NCBI RefSeq assembly: GCF_000367345.1
Contig: NZ_BARE01000032.1
Span: 1-64,000, forward strand
DNA: 64,000 bases
Reading direction: 5' to 3'
Source of the DNA: Sphingobium xenophagum NBRC 107872
GTDB lineage: Bacteria > Pseudomonadota > Alphaproteobacteria > Sphingomonadales > Sphingomonadaceae
Below the pieces are notes generated by a model. That model was not told the DNA's origin. It saw only the letters and a list, made by a program, of their open reading frames with translations, and did not search any database. Below, piece by piece: positions 42,765-49,205 of the stretch. Made by a program: the position numbers and the translations under genes. Positions within the stretch are counted from its first letter, which is position 1, and each line of letters opens with the position of its first letter.

Positions 42765-43242
42765 GGCTCTTCTCAACCTCCCAGCCAACGAATACCAGGT
42801 CCGCCAGATATTCGACGGCCGGCTTCCCAAGGCGCGCGGCCTCAGTGAATATCTCGGCGGCTATGTCCGGGCGACGCGCGCGAACAGTGACTGGCGCGGG
42901 CGCTGGCACGCTCTTGGGGCGGTTGCGCCAATGCGGAGCGGCGTTGAGCGGCAGCGCCGACCATTTGCCGGTTTCCACGAGGCACACGCGGCGGCCGCGC
43001 TGGAAGGACTCGTTGATGATGAGACCCATGTCGTGCAGCCGCCGGAATATCTCCGGCACAGTGCCTCCATTGGCAACGCCAAGCCGGTCGGCAATGTCAT
43101 CGATCGTCGGGATCGGCGCACTCGCGTCCGTGCATTTCCGGATGATCCCCATCAGGATCGTCTCGCGATTGGTAAGTACCCGCCCCGGTACAGGCTCCCT
43201 GATCATGCTACTGCGCCCCTTCTCTTCACTTTGCCCCATCAC
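42757..43242 (-). CDS. winged-helix DNA-binding protein
   Basis: 161 aa. An N-terminal winged-helix pattern (LTNRETILMGIIRKCTDA, PTIDDIADRLGV, VPEIFRRLHDMGLI) resembles the LexA DNA-binding domain or a phage transcription factor, followed by about 90 residues with many Pro and Arg. It follows the replication gene and precedes the metallopeptidase and terminase, where a late-gene regulator would fit, but this is inference. Start at 43242 or 43206. Confidence 0.65.
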   Translation of the reverse strand: MMGQSEEKGRSSMIREPVPGRVLTNRETILMGIIRKCTDASAPIPTIDDIADRLGVANGGTVPEIFRRLHDMGLIINESFQRGRRVCLVETGKWSALPLNAAPHWRNRPKSVPAPAPVTVRARRPDIAAEIFTEAARLGKPAVEYLADLVFVGWEVEKSRG

Positions 43243-44288
43243 GCCGGCGGCGCTTCATGCGTGAAGCGCAGATCCGCATCAGGGCCGAGCACCGTGTGCA
43301 TCGCCTGCCCGATCTCATTGCCGAAATTGTCCCGCAGATAATTGCTCGCAAAGCTGCTGACCGCGACGGCCGTCACCGTTCCGGCGTCGATGTCCAAGCG
43401 GCATGGTGCGACCCACTGACCATAGACCTGATCGCCGACACGCACCTTGACCAGCGCCCTGATCTTCGCAGCGGCTGCATTCTCCCGGCTGGTGTCGTGG
43501 GCCTTGGCTGGCTGCACCGGACTGGTAGCAGGCGCGCTATGCCGAACGCCGGACCGGGCATCCCGCAACACCCTTCCGGTGATCTCGTTGATCCGGTTGC
43601 ACCAGGTGCGGGTCCAGTCGAGCTTGCGCGACCCGGCGCGCCCCTCGCCCCGCCAGAAGTTCAGAAAGGCCTCGGCCTCGGCCTCATACGCACCAGCCGG
43701 CCACTGCCGTGCCTTGGCCTTGGCGGCTGGCGGCAATGCGGTGATGGCAGGCGGCTTCCAATCCTCTGGTATCCTTGTTCCCCGATTGCGCTTTCCAGCA
43801 TCATCATCCCCCCTTGGGGGGCTATGGGGGGTTTTATTATCCTTATCAGATCCTTCCCCCGACATAGCTGTGTCACCCTCCCCATGACAATCTGACGCGG
43901 GGGAGGGTGACAATCTGTCATGGGGGGGCGTCAATTTGTCACCCTCCCCCCCTGTCAATTTGTCATGGGGGTCAGATGCCTTTCCAGGCGGTGCGACGTG
44001 CGACACTTTGGGTGGCCGGTAGCCGGGAAATCGAAAGCTGTTCCAGCCTTGTCCGCCGTCGCTGCGCACCGCGCCTGACTTCTCGACAAACCCCATTTCC
44101 TCCAGGCGCTGCACATGGCGCTGCGCCGTCCGGATCGATATCTCAACCTCGTCCGCCAGCCGACGCATCGACACCTGGCACTGGTCGCCCTTGGGGTTCA
44201 TCCAGTTGGCAATGCCTACGAGCACAGCCTTGGTGACCGGATCGCCGGTCCGCTGCTGGCGTGCCCAGTTCTCAGCCTCCCAGCTCAT
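43239..44288 (-). CDS. replication initiator-like protein (wHTH plus DnaA-N-like domain)
   Basis: 349 aa. Residues 1-90 form a winged-helix domain (SMRRLADEVEISIRTAQRHV, QRLEEMGFVEKSG). The middle (105-165) is polar linker encoded by repeated DNA. The C-terminus (VGDQVYGQWVAPCRLDIDAG, SSFASNYLRDNFGNEI) resembles DnaA domain I/phage O-type initiators. The four iterons inside the gene (43886-43965) fit an origin placed in the initiator gene, as in lambda O. Coupled to the nuclease gene by ATGA. Confidence 0.72.
   Translation of the reverse strand: MSWEAENWARQQRTGDPVTKAVLVGIANWMNPKGDQCQVSMRRLADEVEISIRTAQRHVQRLEEMGFVEKSGAVRSDGGQGWNSFRFPGYRPPKVSHVAPPGKASDPHDKLTGGEGDKLTPPHDRLSPSPASDCHGEGDTAMSGEGSDKDNKTPHSPPRGDDDAGKRNRGTRIPEDWKPPAITALPPAAKAKARQWPAGAYEAEAEAFLNFWRGEGRAGSRKLDWTRTWCNRINEITGRVLRDARSGVRHSAPATSPVQPAKAHDTSRENAAAAKIRALVKVRVGDQVYGQWVAPCRLDIDAGTVTAVAVSSFASNYLRDNFGNEIGQAMHTVLGPDADLRFTHEAPPA
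43886..43965. repeat. iterons, candidate phage replication origin
   Basis: Four 11-12 bp repeats of the form GACAATCTGTCA / GTCAATTTGTCA at 43886-43896, 43909-43920, 43930-43941 and 43954-43965, spaced 21-24 bp (two helical turns). They are separated by runs of C or G (CCCTCCCCC, GGGGGGG). They lie in the linker-coding part of the initiator-like gene. Confidence 0.65.
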
Positions 44289-44728
44289 CTGCCGACATCC
44301 TCATGGGTCCAGCCGCCGCTCTCCGGATAAGCAAATTGAAAGCGGAACGGATAGGCCTCCGCGGCCACTTTCATTTTCACGCGCGCGTCATCCTGGATGA
44401 CGGCGTGCCCACCCTTGACGTCTACCATTGTCAGGATGCCATCGGTCGGTAGCACCGCATAGTCGACCGTGAGGAACGTGCTATCGGCGATGCGTAGCTT
44501 CACGCCTTCGAAGCGATACCAGAGTACGCCACCGGTCATTATCCCAACGCGCAGCACCTCATCCTCATAGCGCTGCTCTGTCTTGTTCTTCTCGCCTGTC
44601 TTGAGCCGGCCAAGCGCGAACAGCCGATCCTTGCCCTTGAGCGGGGCAGGGGCGGCATCGCGGGGCAACAGCTTCCCTTCCGCGATCAGGCGCGCTTCCA
44701 GCCGCGCGCGCGGCGTCATGCGCGACAT
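44285..44728 (-). CDS. PD-(D/E)XK-type phage nuclease (DUF1064-like)
   Basis: 147 aa from the ATG at 44728, with GGAG upstream. NKTEQRYEDEVLRVG, LWYRFEGVKLRI, the acidic YAVLPTDG and VDVKGGHAV then DDARVKMKVAAE follow the order of DUF1064-like endonucleases, where the D...DxK pattern binds metal. Possibly a Holliday-junction resolvase or recombination nuclease. Located just before the initiator gene in the early leftward operon. Confidence 0.7.
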   Translation of the reverse strand: MSRMTPRARLEARLIAEGKLLPRDAAPAPLKGKDRLFALGRLKTGEKNKTEQRYEDEVLRVGIMTGGVLWYRFEGVKLRIADSTFLTVDYAVLPTDGILTMVDVKGGHAVIQDDARVKMKVAAEAYPFRFQFAYPESGGWTHEDVGR

Positions 44729-44820
44729 GATGCGCGCTCCTGGCAATAGGGCAGTTCGATAATCATGATGCACCCGCTGATCTCAGCCTCGCCCCGTCGC
44801 ATGGCCGGGGTCCGGTCAGA

Positions 44821-45090
44821 TCAGCCTTCGCTGTCAGCAATCGGCGCCGCGTCAGTGGCCACAAGCACAGCGTCCTTGGAGTATAGCCCCTCCGCATCTG
44901 CTGCCAGTTCGCGCACGCTGATCTGAGTGTCCTGGCTGATATGGAAGTCAGCCTTCGACCCCTTCTCAACGAACACGGTTGATGTGTGATAACCGTGCGA
45001 TTGCTGGCGTTCGTCGCTGTGGTTGTGCTCGCTCGAAGTCGTAACGGCGACGGGCCAGCCGTGCGTGACGACGGTGATGGTGGTTGTCAT
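44821..45090 (-). CDS. hypothetical phage protein (89 aa)
   Basis: 89 aa, not recognised. It begins MTTTITVVTHGWPVAVTTSS, a beta-hairpin-like stretch, and is followed by an acidic C-terminus. AAAGGA lies about 6 nt upstream. Function unknown. Confidence 0.6.
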   Translation of the reverse strand: MTTTITVVTHGWPVAVTTSSEHNHSDERQQSHGYHTSTVFVEKGSKADFHISQDTQISVRELAADAEGLYSKDAVLVATDAAPIADSEG

Positions 45091-45101
45091 GTCTTTTCCT
45101 T

Positions 45102-45338
45102 TCAGTTGACGTTGGCGCGGACAGCCGCGTCCTTGGCCTCGAGCAGCTTGCGCAGCGCGACGGTACGCTCCGGGTTGCGGGGCAGGGTTTCGACAATGTG
45201 CCGGGCGAGCTCGCAGAAGGGGCGCGAAGCCGCCTGAAGGACGGTCGGCAGGTGCGAATAGTGGAAGTAGCGCAGGATCGCGTCGGCGGCGATCTGGTCG
45301 GCCGAGAACTCTGCCGGCGCGGGGTGGATGTCGCTCAC
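45102..45338 (-). CDS. Acb2/Tad1-like hairpin protein (candidate anti-CBASS)
   Basis: 78 aa from a GTG at 45338, with AGGAG upstream. YFHYSHLPTVLQAASRPFCE, LARHIVETLP and NPERTVALRKLLEAKDAAVR form the two-helix hairpin pattern shared by many small phage proteins (F-x-Y-x-x-L/P, LA..I....P, ER..AL.KLEEA). This pattern is that of the Acb2/Tad1 family, whose tested members bind cyclic nucleotide signals of CBASS or Thoeris defence. The match is by pattern only; the ligand is unknown. Confidence 0.6.
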   Translation of the reverse strand: MSDIHPAPAEFSADQIAADAILRYFHYSHLPTVLQAASRPFCELARHIVETLPRNPERTVALRKLLEAKDAAVRANVN

Positions 45339-45454
45339 GGTAATCTCCTCAAAAATTGTGCGTCGGTGGTCACGATTTGCGGCGTATGCCTCCCCCCTAT
45401 CGAACCGCTTGGCCCCTGATCTTTAGACCGCCGGAAACCGGCCAGGAGGGACAT
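45335..45454 (-). CDS. very small coupled ORF (39 aa)
   Basis: 39 aa: MSLLAGFRRSKDQGPSGSIG then a polar tail. AAGGA lies 5 nt before the ATG and its stop overlaps the next GTG start (GTGA). It may be a real small protein or a leader that couples translation of the Acb2-like gene. Confidence 0.4.
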   Translation of the reverse strand: MSLLAGFRRSKDQGPSGSIGGRHTPQIVTTDAQFLRRLP

Positions 45455-45519
45455 CGTGTCCTTGTTTGCGCGCGGGCCGACGCGGCGTCCGCACCTGAAC
45501 ATCGAAAGGGGGTAGCTCG

Positions 45520-46224
45520 TCAGGGTGGCACGCGATCCTCGTGCGCTTGGGCCAACCGCTCGACAGCGGTTGCAAAATGCTTGTGATTGCGTTCGATCCC
45601 GATGAACGTCCGGCCGGCCTTCACCGCCGCGACGCCAGTGGAGCCGGTGCCCATGAACGGATCGCAGATGATCTGTCCCGCCACGTTGCGGATGATCTTG
45701 TCCATCACCGCATCCGGCTTGACCGTGGGATGGCCGAATTTCGCATCGCCCCTCGGTGACATCGCGATGATCTCGCGATCTAAATCCATCAGGGTACCAC
45801 GCGGGTAGAACTCGCGGTTCCATGCGTGGATGTAGATTTCCATCACAGGCCGGTAATGCCTGTTCGCGACCGGCTGGGGATTCTTCTTCCGCCAGATGCA
45901 CAGAGCCTGCCGTTCGAAGCTTCCATCAAGATAGGGAAGCAGCTTGGGCAACTGGTCGTTGTGGCAGAACACGACAGCAGACCCGCAGAGCAGTGGGTTG
46001 ATGATCGTGTGATCGAAGCCGTCCGCCAAACCCTCGGCTAGAATCTGGTCCATGCCTTGCCGCTCAGATCGATAATGGCCGCCGCCTTCCGCCCGAAACT
46101 CATAGGGAGGGTCGGTAACGATCGCGTCGACCCAGCCGAGACGATGCAGCAGCTCGTTCGCGTCACCCAGATACAGGGTGGCGTGTTCCATCGTGACGAC
46201 AGTGGTGAACGGCGCGTCGCTCAT
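45520..46224 (-). CDS. DNA methyltransferase, N6-adenine/N4-cytosine type (beta class)
   Basis: 234 aa. Motif IV TDPPYEF is at residues 37-43 and the AdoMet motif CDPFMGTGSTG at 187-197, with GHPTVKP (164-170) before it. The order IV then I is the beta class. ATGA overlaps the preceding small gene, fixing the start at 46224. It lies in the early leftward operon. It may protect phage DNA or alter gene expression; specificity is unknown, though the GANTC contained in the repeated GTCGATTCAA motif makes GANTC worth testing. Confidence 0.85.
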   Translation of the reverse strand: MSDAPFTTVVTMEHATLYLGDANELLHRLGWVDAIVTDPPYEFRAEGGGHYRSERQGMDQILAEGLADGFDHTIINPLLCGSAVVFCHNDQLPKLLPYLDGSFERQALCIWRKKNPQPVANRHYRPVMEIYIHAWNREFYPRGTLMDLDREIIAMSPRGDAKFGHPTVKPDAVMDKIIRNVAGQIICDPFMGTGSTGVAAVKAGRTFIGIERNHKHFATAVERLAQAHEDRVPP

Positions 46225-46340
46225 TCTCCGGGCGTCTCTCCGTTCGCGACGGCGCATCCGCGCATCCAGCGGGCGGCCAGAAGGGAGGCCGGAACGGCGA
46301 TAGCCACCCAGGCGGCGAGGAGGGTGACGGCGTTCATCAT
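46221..46340 (-). CDS. small single-span membrane protein (39 aa)
   Basis: 39 aa: MMNAVTLLAAWVAIAVPASL and more, with one hydrophobic span (about residues 4-23) and a polar tail ending GETPGE. Both ends overlap neighbours by ATGA, strong evidence that it is translated. Function unknown. Confidence 0.55.
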   Translation of the reverse strand: MMNAVTLLAAWVAIAVPASLLAARWMRGCAVANGETPGE

Positions 46341-46573
46341 GCCCCGATCACCTCGAATATCGTCATCTGCGGTGCAGGATTGGCCTTGATCCACTCGCGC
46401 AAGCGCAACTGCGCTGCCTCGCGATCGTCCAGCGCCTCGTCCATATCGCGCTCGGCAGCGCGCTTTTTGACAGCGGCACGCGTAATGCGCTTCTCGGTGA
46501 TGGCTATCAGTGTCTCCAGCCGTTCACGTTCCGGGTGCGGCTCGAGCGATTCAGAAATGCATTGTTCAGACAT
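46337..46573 (-). CDS. coiled-coil hypothetical protein (78 aa)
   Basis: 78 aa with a charged helix over most of its length (RLETLIAITEKRITRAAVKK, RDMDEALDDREAAQLRLR). It is the first gene after cro and has a LexA-type site 24 bp upstream. Function unknown. Confidence 0.6.
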   Translation of the reverse strand: MSEQCISESLEPHPERERLETLIAITEKRITRAAVKKRAAERDMDEALDDREAAQLRLREWIKANPAPQMTIFEVIGA

Positions 46574-46596
46574 GCGGACCCCGCTGTGCGAAAATG

Positions 46597-46611
46597 GAAC
46601 ATTTGAAGAAC
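46597..46611. promoter_or_regulatory. LexA-type SOS box (GTTC-N7-GTTC, minus orientation)
   Basis: GAACATTTGAAGAAC on the plus strand, i.e. GTTC-N7-GTTC in the direction of the downstream minus-strand genes. It lies in the 48-bp gap between cro and the 78-aa gene, 24 bp before the start codon. Would place the early leftward genes under direct SOS control as well as Cro/CI. Confidence 0.55.
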
Positions 46612-46621
46612 GTAAAGATGG

Positions 46622-46861
46622 TTAATCCGTTGGAAATGCGCGCGCAGCTTCGTTAGGCGGGGAGGCAGCTGTCGGAGAGAAGCCGTTATCGGACAGGGAG
46701 ACAGCGCATTTTTCGGCCAACGCCCTGATCACTGGCATCCGCCATGAGGGTATGCGGCCGGCTGTTTTCCAGCTCGATACCGTGGTCGGGGCTATGTCTA
46801 GTGCTTTGGCGACGGCAACCGTCCCACCAAGCGCTTCCACTATTTCGGCTGCGTTCTGCAT
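46622..46861 (-). CDS. Cro-like repressor
   Basis: 79 aa. Helix-turn-helix of the Cro/CI type: LGGTVAVAKALDIAPTTVSS followed by WKTAGRIPSWRMPVIRALA. It is divergent from the CI gene, and the three operators lie between and at their starts. The ATG is only about 7 nt after the -10 element, so its mRNA is probably leaderless. It should repress cI and allow lytic development. Confidence 0.85.
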   Translation of the reverse strand: MQNAAEIVEALGGTVAVAKALDIAPTTVSSWKTAGRIPSWRMPVIRALAEKCAVSLSDNGFSPTAASPPNEAARAFPTD

Positions 46862-46867
46862 TTCGCC

Positions 46868-46895
46868 ATATTACGATTACCGTAATTTTTCGCAA
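46868..46895 (-). promoter_or_regulatory. PR-like promoter for cro
   Basis: -35 TTGCGA (46890-46895) and -10 TAATAT (46868-46873) on the minus strand with a 16-nt spacer that contains operator O1. Transcription would start at about 46861, the first base of the cro start codon. The rightward early promoter has the same geometry. Confidence 0.65.
46870..46886. promoter_or_regulatory. CI/Cro operator O1
   Basis: ATTACGATTACCGTAAT, a perfect ATTACG-N5-CGTAAT palindrome within the cro promoter. Confidence 0.75.
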
Positions 46896-46901
46896 GGATA
46901 G

Positions 46902-46918
46902 ATTACGATGTCCGTTAT
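46902..46918. promoter_or_regulatory. CI/Cro operator O2
   Basis: ATTACGATGTCCGTTAT; one mismatch to the palindrome. It overlaps the first possible cI start codon (46908). Confidence 0.7.
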
Positions 46919-47531
46919 CGACCGCTCATTACGATTTTCGCAATGTGAAGCCGTGCCGAATCATGATGACATTGTTGAAGAGCTGCGCCGTCAGGTCGCG
47001 GGGAAGCAGTTCACCCAAAAGGCTCTTGCCGATCACCTCGGCCTGGCGCCCGCCCGTATCACCGAAATCTTGAAAGGTGAGCGCCGGGTGCAGCCGCATG
47101 AGATGCCGGCATTGTCGGATTGGCTGGGTATGCTGGACGAGGCACCGCCAGCCGCAAAGCCTATTCCGCTTCTAGGTAGGGTGCCGGGCGGCAACTGGCG
47201 CGAAGCCATCAGTAACGCCAGCCGATCCATTCCATCGCCGGACCCATCGATGCCACCGAGCGCATACGCATTGACTGTCGAGGGTGATTCTATGGATCTC
47301 GTCGTGCCCGACAGTTCGACAATCATCATCGACCCGATGGATGTCGATCTTTGGCCGGGGCGCTACTACGTCATCGAAAATGGCGAGCGGGAGACCACAT
47401 TCAAACAATATAAGGAAAGCCCTGCGCGGCTGGTGCCTTGCTCCAGCAATCCGGATCATAAAGAAATCCCGATCAGTGGCGGGGGCTTCCGCGTCGTCGG
47501 CCGGGTCATCTGGCGCGCATCCCGCATGTGA
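46908..47531 (+). CDS. CI-like repressor with S24 (LexA-type) peptidase domain
   Basis: 207 aa from ATG 46908, or 192 aa from GTG 46953, which would leave O2 and O3 outside the coding region. N-terminal helix-turn-helix (TQKALADHLGLAPARITEIL), then the S24 domain with Ser128 in VEGDSMD and Lys166 in TTFKQY as catalytic pair. The usual Ala-Gly cleavage bond appears as Gly-Gly in LLGRVPGGNW (residues 94-95), so self-cleavage may be poor. It maintains lysogeny by binding the ATTACG-N5-CGTAAT operators. Converges with the 65-aa gene. Confidence 0.88.
   Translation: MSVIDRSLRFSQCEAVPNHDDIVEELRRQVAGKQFTQKALADHLGLAPARITEILKGERRVQPHEMPALSDWLGMLDEAPPAAKPIPLLGRVPGGNWREAISNASRSIPSPDPSMPPSAYALTVEGDSMDLVVPDSSTIIIDPMDVDLWPGRYYVIENGERETTFKQYKESPARLVPCSSNPDHKEIPISGGGFRVVGRVIWRASRM
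46928..46944. promoter_or_regulatory. CI/Cro operator O3
   Basis: ATTACGATTTTCGCAAT; one mismatch. It lies between the two possible cI starts, 26 bp from O2. Confidence 0.7.
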
Positions 47532-47533
47532 AT

Positions 47534-47731
47534 TCATGCGGCTCTCCGAATAACATTCCGCCACGCTCGCTCGATATCGCCGGGCACGGTGATGTAGAAC
47601 GCGCGTCCATGCTCGCTGTAATTTCCCAGACCTTCATCCATAAGATCCTTGCGGGCGAGATTGATAGTGCTGCGCCACGGACCAATCGGCTTCCCGAAAC
47701 ATACCGCCCTGTAAACTATCTCCGCGTTCAT
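47534..47731 (-). CDS. SOS-box small protein convergent with cI (antirepressor candidate)
   Basis: 65 aa: MNAEIVYRAVCFGKPIGPWR, then INLARKDLMDEGLGNYSEHG and RAFYITVPGDIERAW. Soluble, basic; no known domain. AGGG is about 5 nt before the ATG, and a perfect LexA-type site (47754-47768) is 23 bp upstream in an AT-rich promoter-like stretch. Position beside cI with SOS control resembles Tum of coliphage 186, but there is no sequence proof of antirepressor activity. Confidence 0.65.
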   Translation of the reverse strand: MNAEIVYRAVCFGKPIGPWRSTINLARKDLMDEGLGNYSEHGRAFYITVPGDIERAWRNVIRRAA

Positions 47732-47753
47732 GCCGCCCTGCGAATCTGCGTTT

Positions 47754-47768
47754 GTTCTTTATATGTTC
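47754..47768. promoter_or_regulatory. LexA-type SOS box
   Basis: GTTCTTTATATGTTC, a perfect GTTC-N7-GTTC site 23 bp before the 65-aa gene. It lies in an AT-rich stretch that includes TATAAA on the minus strand, so binding would block that promoter. Confidence 0.65.
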
Positions 47769-47843
47769 TATATGTCCAATATCGGATTGAAAGAGCGCGG
47801 GCTGGTTGTGAAGGCGAAACCTGTGGATAACTGATATTGGAAA

Positions 47844-47860
47844 ATTACGAGAAACGTAAT
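47844..47860. promoter_or_regulatory. CI/Cro operator OL1
   Basis: ATTACGAGAAACGTAAT, perfect palindrome arms, 9 bp upstream of the -35 element of the rightward early promoter. Confidence 0.75.
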
Positions 47861-47868
47861 TTGCAGGC

Positions 47869-47896
47869 TTGACTGGAATTACGATAAACGTAATAT
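47869..47896 (+). promoter_or_regulatory. PL-like rightward early promoter
   Basis: -35 TTGACT (47869-47874) and -10 TAATAT (47891-47896) with a 16-nt spacer that contains operator OL2. Drives the plus-strand operon from 47923 to the integrase. Confidence 0.75.
47878..47894. promoter_or_regulatory. CI/Cro operator OL2
   Basis: ATTACGATAAACGTAAT, perfect arms, lying between -35 and -10. An extra half-site CGTAAT follows at about 47903. Confidence 0.75.
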
Positions 47897-47922
47897 CGCT
47901 CCCGTAATCACCGGGAGGTCAT

Positions 47923-48333
47923 ATGTCTGCACTCTCCATCACCTCGACGCGGCCCGCCATCGACATTGAGCATGATGTCGTCGCGTTAGAACTCGACTGG
48001 CTCGAATCCGTCCTGTGCGATGCGGTCGCGCCGCGCAGCCTGTCTGACCGCGCCGCCGATGACGCATGGCTGCGGCTGGAGCGCATGACTCTTGCGCTTG
48101 GCATGCCTGAAAACAGCGCGGACGACGCGGCGGCCTGGGCGAAGGATTTTCTCCGCCGGCACGGTCGCCACCCGGCCGCGCTGACCGTCGGCACGCCTGA
48201 ATATCGCCAGCGGCGCGTCGCCATGCTCTGGCAGGCGAACCTGTGGCACGAGGCCACCATGATCCTGTTCGTGGTGACTGGCCTCGGCCTGCTCTTCTAC
48301 GCGATCGCGCAGGGGGTGCAGCCATGGATGTGA
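47923..48333 (+). CDS. early hypothetical protein with C-terminal membrane span (136 aa)
   Basis: 136 aa. Soluble acidic N-terminal 105 residues (HDVVALELDWLESVLCDAVA) and one C-terminal membrane span (MILFVVTGLGLLFYAIA). First gene after the CI-controlled promoter, with GGGAGG before the ATG. Being the first product made after induction, it may act on host functions at the membrane; function unknown. Confidence 0.7.
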   Translation: MSALSITSTRPAIDIEHDVVALELDWLESVLCDAVAPRSLSDRAADDAWLRLERMTLALGMPENSADDAAAWAKDFLRRHGRHPAALTVGTPEYRQRRVAMLWQANLWHEATMILFVVTGLGLLFYAIAQGVQPWM

Positions 48334-48569
48334 TCGCCTTCCCGGTGCAGACGCGGCTTCTCGGCACGACGGCGCCCATCTCGCCCGGTCCGGTCGCGGG
48401 AGACGTCGCCATGCTGCTGGCCCGTGCGCTCAATCGCCTTCTGTCCGCGACCGTCGACGCCGACCTTGCGGACGGCATCGGTTTGTCGATCGGCGCGGCT
48501 GGAGCGCGGGAGCAGTCGCTCGAGGCGCTGGCCGCGTATGAGGCCAGCCGCACCGGCGCGCCGTCGTGA
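48324..48569 (+). CDS. hypothetical early protein (81 aa)
   Basis: 81 aa: MDVIAFPVQTRLLGTTAPIS then an Ala/Leu-rich helical region (MLLARALNRLLSATVDADLA). Overlaps the preceding gene by 10 bp; GGGGTG lies upstream. Function unknown. Confidence 0.6.
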   Translation: MDVIAFPVQTRLLGTTAPISPGPVAGDVAMLLARALNRLLSATVDADLADGIGLSIGAAGAREQSLEALAAYEASRTGAPS

Positions 48570-48712
48570 CTCTCCGCTTCAAATCCAACGGCCGTGATCC
48601 GCTCACGGCCACACCCCGCACGCAATGGCAGGCGCAGCGCACACGCGGCCCGATCCTGCCGATGGAACAACCGCGCCGCCCTTGGTGGCAATTCTGGAAG
48701 GCCAGCCGATGA
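48566..48712 (+). CDS. small basic early protein (48 aa)
   Basis: 48 aa from a GTG that overlaps the previous stop (GTGA). Arg/Trp-rich (RRPWWQFWKASR at the end). Its stop overlaps the next ATG (ATGA), which supports translation. Function unknown. Confidence 0.5.
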   Translation: MTLRFKSNGRDPLTATPRTQWQAQRTRGPILPMEQPRRPWWQFWKASR

Positions 48713-49032
48713 CCCGCCCCATGATCCCGATCGAAACCAGGATGACGACGATCGACATGACCACCGGCGAGGAAACGCCGGGCACCACGACCATGTACAT
48801 GATGCCAGCCGCGCGGGGGAAGTGCGAGATGTGCGGGTCCGAGCATGAACCGGAACTGCCGCACAATGCGCAGAGCCTCTTCTACGCGGTCCGGTTCAAC
48901 CAGTTGTACGGGCGGGCGCCGACCTGGCTCGATGCGATGGAGCATTGCACGCCCGAGATGCGTGACCTCTGGATCGAGGCGCTGATCGACAAGGGTGTGA
49001 ACGTGCATGCTGGCGAGGTGAACCCGTCATGA
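48709..49032 (+). CDS. hypothetical early protein with CxxC (107 aa)
   Basis: 107 aa. KCEMCGSEHEPELPHNAQSL has a CxxC that may bind zinc together with later His/Cys (MEHCTPEM). The C-terminal part (DLWIEALIDKGVNVHAG) is a pattern seen in other phage proteins. Coupled at both ends. Function unknown. Confidence 0.65.
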   Translation: MTRPMIPIETRMTTIDMTTGEETPGTTTMYMMPAARGKCEMCGSEHEPELPHNAQSLFYAVRFNQLYGRAPTWLDAMEHCTPEMRDLWIEALIDKGVNVHAGEVNPS

Positions 49033-49205
49033 GTAACGAGCGCGTGTTGACAAAAACTATCACCGCCCGGTGTGGTGACGAGCTGTGCAGTCATGTCTGG
49101 ATCGTCGCACACCTCCCGATGTCGATCGACAAGGTGGCGCTGCTTATGAAGCGGGCCGCCTGTCCCAAGTGCGGCAACGACAGCGCGGTGCTGGCCCATG
49201 GCTGA
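49029..49205 (+). CDS. small zinc-ribbon-like protein (58 aa)
   Basis: 58 aa with ITARCGDELCSHVWIVAHLP and CPKCGND: two pairs of cysteines, likely one zinc site. Overlaps both neighbours. Function unknown. Confidence 0.6.
   Translation: MSNERVLTKTITARCGDELCSHVWIVAHLPMSIDKVALLMKRAACPKCGNDSAVLAHG

Noticed and set aside
43886..43965. CRISPR array
   Set aside because: The repeats are only 11-12 bp, imperfect, spaced 21-24 bp and inside a coding gene; no cas genes are present. They fit iterons.
46908..46952. First 15 codons of the cI frame as certain coding sequence
   Set aside because: They contain operators O2 and O3; the GTG at 46953 is at least as likely, so this part is left uncertain.
47528..47830. 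Plus-strand 100-codon frame after cI
   Set aside because: Overlaps the minus-strand 65-aa gene, its LexA site and promoter; composition is not protein-like.
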